Shown in pieces: positions 6,928-11,195 of a DNA stretch of 11,195 bases. The DNA comes from JADHUC01 sp964617665 (GTDB lineage Bacteria > Planctomycetota > Planctomycetia > Pirellulales > Pirellulaceae). The translations under genes and the position numbers were made by a program. The notes beneath the pieces were generated by a model. It ran no database searches and was not told the DNA's origin. It saw nothing but the letters and a program-made list of their open reading frames with translations. The stretch covers positions 1 through 11,195 of the forward strand of contig CAZUAH010000463.1 in the NCBI GenBank assembly GCA_964617665.1, in the 5' to 3' direction. Position 1 is the first letter of the stretch. Each line of letters opens with the position of its first letter.

Positions 6928-8357
6928 GTTGACTGCCCCGTATGCTTCTTGAGCAAGCGGTAGGTTTGTTCGAGAAGCTCTGCCTCCCGCACGGTCTGCG
7001 CAGTCGTTTCCCCTGTAGGAAATTCACCGATCTGGGCTTCCAACTTCGCCAGTTCCTCCTTGTCCTTCTTCGCTAGTTTGCCCTTGGTAAGCAGTTCCTT
7101 CCTGCGCTGTAGGGCGTGGTCGAGCTGCGGCGGGCGAGCACTGGGCACGCCAAACAGATCACTTGTCAGTACTTGATCAATCCGCCAGCCCTGGACCGTT
7201 TTCACGTCATTGTCGATGACCACCCGGTCTCCCTCGCGACGAAGGACCGCGATGTTGGCGTCGGCGGCCGCCTGGACAATCAACGGACTGTGGGCGGTGG
7301 CAATGAACTGCGTGTTCGGGAACCGTTTCGCTAAGTAGCCCATGATTTCCCGCTGCCACCGCGGGTGCAGGTGCAGGTCGATCTCGTCGACCAGCACCAC
7401 CGCAGGCTCGGCCAGAGGATTCGAACTGGCCGGGTAGGCTTCAACCATCCGGCTGGCGAAGTCAACCATCCAGGCAACGAGTGTCTGATAACCGTAACCC
7501 AGTTGCCGTAGCGGCACCCAACCATAGGGAGTCTTGAACTCGACATACGGCGATGGATGCTCATCGGACGGCACGGATATCCGAATACTGTCAACATCGG
7601 GCAAGAGCTCCACGAGAAGTGCCTTGACCCGCTGTAACTCTTCTTTCTTCCTAGCCTGAATCGCCGACTTCTTGCTGGCGGCATAGTCGAGTTGCAGCAA
7701 CCATTCCTCTGCATTTCGGAGCGGTTCCGTGTCCGCGAAGAGATTCTCGACGCCCAGCTGATCACGCGTGTCGGCCAAACTGGATGCGCCTAGACTCCGC
7801 CAAGCCCCGTAGGCGCAGGCCAGCATCGGTTGGATTCGAGAATCCGGACGTCCGCCATGCCTTTTGACCGAGGGCCCGGAGATCAGAATCATGGTGTAGG
7901 CTTCAGATTGAGTAGCGCTGCCCGCGTCGGTTAGTTTGCCCCCAGTTCTCAACTCAACTCGCATTCTTGCCTTTGTTTCACTTCCATAGCGAACCATTGA
8001 CGAATTACCGAAGCCGAGTCGTACCGGTGACGCATCCTTCAATGCGCAAATGTTTCGACTGATCACGTATTTCGCCATCAGCTGCAGCAACGTCGTCTTC
8101 CCTGTTCCATTATCGCCCAACAATACGGTCCACCGTGCCGGCCGGCCATCGCCGTCCGAAAGGTCCAACGTCTGCGGCTCTTCACCGAAACAGCGCACAT
8201 TTCCCACCGTAAGCGAAAGAAAGTAGACCGCCGCGTAATCGTATTTCGCCTCGGAGACCTGCCTGCTACTCGCGGCTGCCAAACTCGACCGGCCTGTCTT
8301 TTTCTTTGCCATAGTGGTACTCAATACGGGATTCGGCCGCTGCCATATGTCGGCCAT
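6924..8357 (-). CDS. ptuA: AAA/ABC-type ATPase, PtuA-like (Septu-type defence)
   Basis: The product has 477 residues from the ATG at 8357. An alternative ATG at 8312 (MAKKKTGRSS) is as plausible, because neither has a clear ribosome binding site and conserved sequence begins only near residue 40. Motifs are an N-terminal strand LTVGNVRCFGEE (49-60), Walker A GDNGTGKTT (81-89), a signature-like LGYGYQTL (286-293), Walker B VVLVDEID (320-327, with D324 and E325) and a switch His in TAHSPL (H356). Charged, probably coiled segments lie at about 228-250 and 412-445. The layout is that of SMC-like/ABC ATPases (COG3950-like) that pair with HNH nucleases as PtuA in Septu. PtuA is thought to hold or license the nuclease and respond to nucleotide state during infection. 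There is no TOPRIM domain, which argues against an OLD nuclease. A four-base overlap links it to the HNH gene. Confidence 0.8.
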   Translation of the reverse strand: MADIWQRPNPVLSTTMAKKKTGRSSLAAASSRQVSEAKYDYAAVYFLSLTVGNVRCFGEEPQTLDLSDGDGRPARWTVLLGDNGTGKTTLLQLMAKYVISRNICALKDASPVRLGFGNSSMVRYGSETKARMRVELRTGGKLTDAGSATQSEAYTMILISGPSVKRHGGRPDSRIQPMLACAYGAWRSLGASSLADTRDQLGVENLFADTEPLRNAEEWLLQLDYAASKKSAIQARKKEELQRVKALLVELLPDVDSIRISVPSDEHPSPYVEFKTPYGWVPLRQLGYGYQTLVAWMVDFASRMVEAYPASSNPLAEPAVVLVDEIDLHLHPRWQREIMGYLAKRFPNTQFIATAHSPLIVQAAADANIAVLRREGDRVVIDNDVKTVQGWRIDQVLTSDLFGVPSARPPQLDHALQRRKELLTKGKLAKKDKEELAKLEAQIGEFPTGETTAQTVREAELLEQTYRLLKKHTGQST

Positions 8358-8637
8358 CCAAGTATTCGACTGATTGACTCTGGACCTGCGTCCCCAGCCG
8401 ACTTGTCGAGCAAAAGGCAGCCTCGCGGCAACTCACACAGTCTACCCAGCATTCAACCTGAACGCCGCTTTCATCATTCTAGATTGCTGGGGAAGTGGCC
8501 CGCAACCCACCCGAGAAAAGGGCGCATTGGGCTGAAATGGCAACAGCCGCTTCCGCAGTCAGTGCGGCTAGAGATGCTAGATCACGGACGCTCCGCCAAC
8601 GACTCGTTAAGTTAGCGATCGGACCGCACTCGCAGTT
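8358..8637. other. 280-bp non-coding stretch upstream of the ATPase gene
   Basis: No credible gene was found on either strand. Short open frames here show no family resemblance and poor start signals. Inverted repeats are small: AGCCGC (8545-8550) with GCGGCT (8564-8569), and inside it CCGCA (8553-8557) with TGCGG (8563-8567). No T-run follows either, so a terminator is not supported. The promoter of the defence operon should lie here, but no clear -35/-10 pair is visible. Confidence 0.5.
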
Positions 8638-9837
8638 CTACTCGGACAATTCCGCGATGTACAACCTTGTCCAGGGGCCGGAGCTGACGTTGAAGTAGAT
8701 GCGGCGACCGTCGGGGCTGAACACCGGGTGCGGATGTGCCTTGCGCCAGGATCTGGCACCTTGGCTGTTGTCAAACCGATGGATGAGGACATACTCACCG
8801 GATTCGATGCTGCCCACGACGATGGCCCATTCATTCTTGTCGCCACCGAATGACTCGGCGCGGGTGTCGACAACGAAAAGCTGACCGTCGGGTGACATCG
8901 CGGGATGCGCACTTGGAAGGGCTGGGAGGTCCCGGTTGGACTCGACGGCCCCCGTTTCGCAATTGACCAGTACAGGGCGCTGTCCCCATATGTTTGCGAT
9001 ACGGCGCGAGTCGGGCGCCCACGCTGGGTGACCCCACTTGCCGTGCATGTACAGGAATTGTTCTTTGCGCAGATCGTAACAGAAGATGCCGTACCGTCGG
9101 CTCCCTGCCGAGCTGCGGAATCCGCCGCCCGCCGCCGCAGCGATTTTGAAGAACACTCGGTTCATGTCAGGGCTGAGGATCGGGAAGAAGGCCGAAGTCG
9201 GGCGATCGGCAAACTGCCGCGAGAACCAATCCAGATACGCTTCTTTCGTCGCATCTATAGTCACAGCTGTGGAGACCTCGCCCGTGCGTAGGTTCAATAA
9301 CTCCAAGTCGCGATGTTCGCCAGGCTCCCAGTGTGGCCCGTACAGCGGGACTATGTCTCCCTGCGCCTGTCCCCAACCGACTTGACGCCCAGTTGTCAGC
9401 ACTCGTTCTTTGCCAGATTCCATATCAATTTCGACGACGCACCACTCGTCGTCCCGCAGATCGTGGAACACGACGCTACGTCCACCAAGTACCCACTGCT
9501 GACAAGCCACTCGATGAACGTCCTCGACCACTACGTCTGATGCCAGGACCTTAATCGCCCCGGTACCGCGATCGACAACGCAAACCTCGCCCTCGTGAGC
9601 GTTGGCAGCGGTCGAGCAGTACAGGACGACGTGCGTGCCGTCTGGGCTTTCAGGTGATGTATTGAAGTAGGAGTGGACGCTGTGACATTCACCTTTGTCG
9701 AGAAGCCGGAATACCTTCACACCATTACGCCATGCGTCCAGTGCATCGGCTCCGAAAGCGTCCGTGACGACGCCCACGCTACACGACATCGTTAGATACA
9801 GGATCAGAAATCTCGTCTTCGGATCCCGCGTTGCCAT
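8638..9837 (-). CDS. Secreted oligogalacturonate-lyase-like (PL22-type) beta-propeller protein
   Basis: The product has 399 residues. A hydrophobic N-terminal segment (FLILYLTMSCSVGVVTDAFG, 10-29) predicts a signal peptide. Repeated blade motifs of the TolB/PD40 type follow: TSPESPDG (60-67), HPAWAPD (270-276), HPAMSPDG (311-318) and HPHPVFSPDGRR (368-379). His before several blades, and HPH at 368-370, resemble PL22 oligogalacturonate lyase, where one His is the base and further His residues with a Gln bind manganese. By spacing, H270 could be the base and H311, H368 and H370 metal ligands. The expected Gln three residues before the first His of HPH appears to be Arg (R365), so activity on oligogalacturonides is uncertain. 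It may be a relative with another substrate. It lies 12 bases after the carbohydrate-binding-like gene, in the same operon. TolB-like propellers are the main alternative. Confidence 0.68.
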   Translation of the reverse strand: MATRDPKTRFLILYLTMSCSVGVVTDAFGADALDAWRNGVKVFRLLDKGECHSVHSYFNTSPESPDGTHVVLYCSTAANAHEGEVCVVDRGTGAIKVLASDVVVEDVHRVACQQWVLGGRSVVFHDLRDDEWCVVEIDMESGKERVLTTGRQVGWGQAQGDIVPLYGPHWEPGEHRDLELLNLRTGEVSTAVTIDATKEAYLDWFSRQFADRPTSAFFPILSPDMNRVFFKIAAAAGGGFRSSAGSRRYGIFCYDLRKEQFLYMHGKWGHPAWAPDSRRIANIWGQRPVLVNCETGAVESNRDLPALPSAHPAMSPDGQLFVVDTRAESFGGDKNEWAIVVGSIESGEYVLIHRFDNSQGARSWRKAHPHPVFSPDGRRIYFNVSSGPWTRLYIAELSE

Positions 9838-9843
9838 GTCCGG

Positions 9844-9850
9844 CTCCTTT
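9844..9850 (-). promoter_or_regulatory. Ribosome binding site overlapping the upstream stop codon
   Basis: On the minus strand this reads AAAGGAG, six bases before the ATG at 9837. Its first A is the last base of the TGA stop of the upstream gene. This fixes the start of the PL22-like gene and suggests coupled translation of the pair. Confidence 0.75.
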
Positions 9851-11169
9851 CATTTCTTCGATGCGGCACAACGGCCCGCAACTTCTGCGGCGGCATCTTT
9901 CCAGTGCTGTGTTCCTGACTTGAATGGCATCGTCACGACCCGATAGTGGAATTCCCTGTCGGTTGGTATGGTCTTGTTGATGAATGTCGCAAGGTAGTGC
10001 TTGCGATACACGCTGGGCACGTCCCAATACCGTGTCCGCCAATCGTCATCAGCAGGGACATCCAGCACGTACGTGACAGCGCCTTTCTCTGTTGGCGCAT
10101 CGTAGATCGCGGACCAGCGTACGGGTCTGTCGACCTTCTGACCCTTGTCTCCCGTGAAGGAACCTTCAATGCGATTGCCGTCGAGCGACTCGGCCAGATA
10201 CTCGGTTGCCGTGAACGTCCACGGATGCATGAAATGGTAGATCAGATTGACGGCGGTGGGTTTCACCGCACGAAGTTTCACGTCTTCTACGATCCGGTTG
10301 TCTTTCACCGTAATCTCTGTGTTTAGCATGAGGTCCCGGATGCGAGATTGTTTCTGCAGGCGGATTCCTTGGCAAGAGAGTTTCGTCTCTGGTCTGTCGG
10401 CCGGCCTGCCATCAACAAGGAGCTTGAGGTCAACAATCTCCTCGTTCTCGTTTTCGGTGTGTCCGGAGCCGATGAAGCCGACGCCCGGAAAACTGGCAAC
10501 CGAGCCGTAGTGGCTGCCGAAGCGGTCCAGGCAGAGCCGATCGCCTTTGTAGTCGATGCGGTAGAGCGTCCAAAAGGAGCGACTTTCGAAACGGATCTGA
10601 AGATCTCCAACGTCTGCGACGATCTCCGCAGGCCAACCTGCGTAGACGGGTGGTTCATAAGTCTGGAGATCTACGTCATCGACCAACACCTCTCCCTGGC
10701 AGTCCCCGTTCGCTTCGTAGAACGAGAAGCGGATGCACACGCTCTTCGTTCCTTCCGGCAACGGATTCCGTGTGCCGGGCCCGAATTCGCCGCGTCGCTT
10801 CTTCCAGTCGTGCGGTTTCGATCGCGCGCTCAGACCGTAGAAAGCGATCTGTTTCAGCGATTTCCCCGCAGAGTCGAAGCAGTACATCGAGAAGGCGAAA
10901 ACGCCCTTTTGTAGCCCTTCGTTCTTCAACTGTGCCTCGACACAATACGCCTGATCGGGCTGCAGATCCTTGCCGATTTCGAGCCTCTCCGTCTCGATTC
11001 CGAGAAGTTGTCCATTGGGACACAACGCGATAACGGTGTCACGATCGTTCCCACTGTCGATGCACGAGACCTGCGAGTCGTCACCGGGACGGAACACCCA
11101 ACCAGCGATTCCCTGTTTGAAGCTTGGATTCGGCAACAAGCCCGCTCCGGCGGCCCAGATTCTCTTCAC
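9850..11169 (-). CDS. Protein with carbohydrate-binding-like N-terminal domain, C-terminal half of unknown function
   Basis: The reading frame gives 439 residues from a GTG at 11169. Residues 14-172 run from LLPNPSFKQGIAGWVF to GEVLVDDVDLQTY, the start and end pattern of a CBM4/9-like jelly-roll domain that binds glycans. Residues 175-439 are a mainly beta region (FWTLYRIDYKGDRLCLDRFG, then GSHYGSVASFPGVGFIG) that I do not recognise. The start is doubtful. No ribosome binding site sits in front of the GTG, and an in-frame TGA occurs four codons upstream at 11181-11179. No complete signal peptide is encoded, although a secreted role is expected; only AAGAG remains before the domain. A frameshift, a truncated 5' end or an atypical start are all possible. 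It forms an operon with the PL22-like gene. A polysaccharide-binding or -processing role is inferred from the fold and the neighbour. Confidence 0.7.
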   Translation of the reverse strand: MKRIWAAGAGLLPNPSFKQGIAGWVFRPGDDSQVSCIDSGNDRDTVIALCPNGQLLGIETERLEIGKDLQPDQAYCVEAQLKNEGLQKGVFAFSMYCFDSAGKSLKQIAFYGLSARSKPHDWKKRRGEFGPGTRNPLPEGTKSVCIRFSFYEANGDCQGEVLVDDVDLQTYEPPVYAGWPAEIVADVGDLQIRFESRSFWTLYRIDYKGDRLCLDRFGSHYGSVASFPGVGFIGSGHTENENEEIVDLKLLVDGRPADRPETKLSCQGIRLQKQSRIRDLMLNTEITVKDNRIVEDVKLRAVKPTAVNLIYHFMHPWTFTATEYLAESLDGNRIEGSFTGDKGQKVDRPVRWSAIYDAPTEKGAVTYVLDVPADDDWRTRYWDVPSVYRKHYLATFINKTIPTDREFHYRVVTMPFKSGTQHWKDAAAEVAGRCAASKK

Positions 11170-11195
11170 GATTGGGGATCATTTTGAGGGACTCC

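Noticed and set aside
6139..8637. Retron with PtuA/PtuB effectors
   Set aside because: No reverse transcriptase is encoded, and the 280-bp upstream stretch shows only small inverted repeats rather than an msr-msd-like fold.
8403..8698. Short plus-strand genes in the gap upstream of the ATPase
   Set aside because: Two overlapping open frames of about 70 codons show no family resemblance, no good ribosome binding site, and run into the antisense of the PL22-like gene.

Overview
The window most resembles a chromosomal segment of a planctomycete or a related PVC-group bacterium, probably from a metagenome. The basis is gene content: a Tat-exported Gfo/Idh/MocA oxidoreductase beside a very large secreted HzsA-related c-type haem protein, a secreted sialidase, an oligogalacturonate-lyase-like propeller protein and a protein with a carbohydrate-binding-like fold. 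The DNA is moderately GC-rich. No rRNA, tRNA or CRISPR array was seen, and no taxon-defining marker is present.

Layout. At the left edge, a minus-strand Tat-exported oxidoreductase (853 to the edge, 3' end cut off) is divergent from a plus-strand gene for an HzsA-related protein of 1134 residues (1039-4443). That gene carries two unusual insertions: a diverged 17-residue tandem duplication (2590-2691), and a 92-bp palindrome with perfect 23-bp arms (3389-3480) that is read through in frame. Two more plus-strand genes follow: a 74-residue DUF2892/YgaP-type membrane protein (4586-4810) and a secreted GH33-type sialidase (4882-5985). The rest of the window is on the minus strand. From right to left it holds a two-gene cluster (11169-9850 and 9837-8638) for a carbohydrate-binding-like protein and a PL22-like propeller protein, then a two-gene operon (8357-6924 and 6927-6139) for an AAA/ABC-type ATPase and an HNH endonuclease. 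This last pair matches the PtuA/PtuB architecture of Septu anti-phage defence.

How the genes work together. Most products carry export signals and look like surface or periplasmic proteins acting on glycans or redox substrates, a common planctomycete theme. The sialidase, the PL22-like protein and the carbohydrate-binding-like protein suggest use of sialylated and uronic-acid-containing polysaccharides. The ATPase/HNH pair is cytoplasmic, unrelated to that theme, and translationally coupled by a GTGA overlap, so it looks like a small defence module set among carbohydrate genes. The most unusual item is the palindrome inside the HzsA-related gene. It behaves like a protein-coding palindromic element, comparable in concept to Rickettsia palindromic elements or REP sequences. 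It forms a long stem closing a loop with two smaller hairpins, and all three forward frames are free of stops.

Non-coding stretches are short: 854-1038 (divergent promoter region), 4444-4585, 5986-6138 (between converging genes) and 8358-8637 (upstream of the ATPase). No gene-free stretch exceeds 300 bases.
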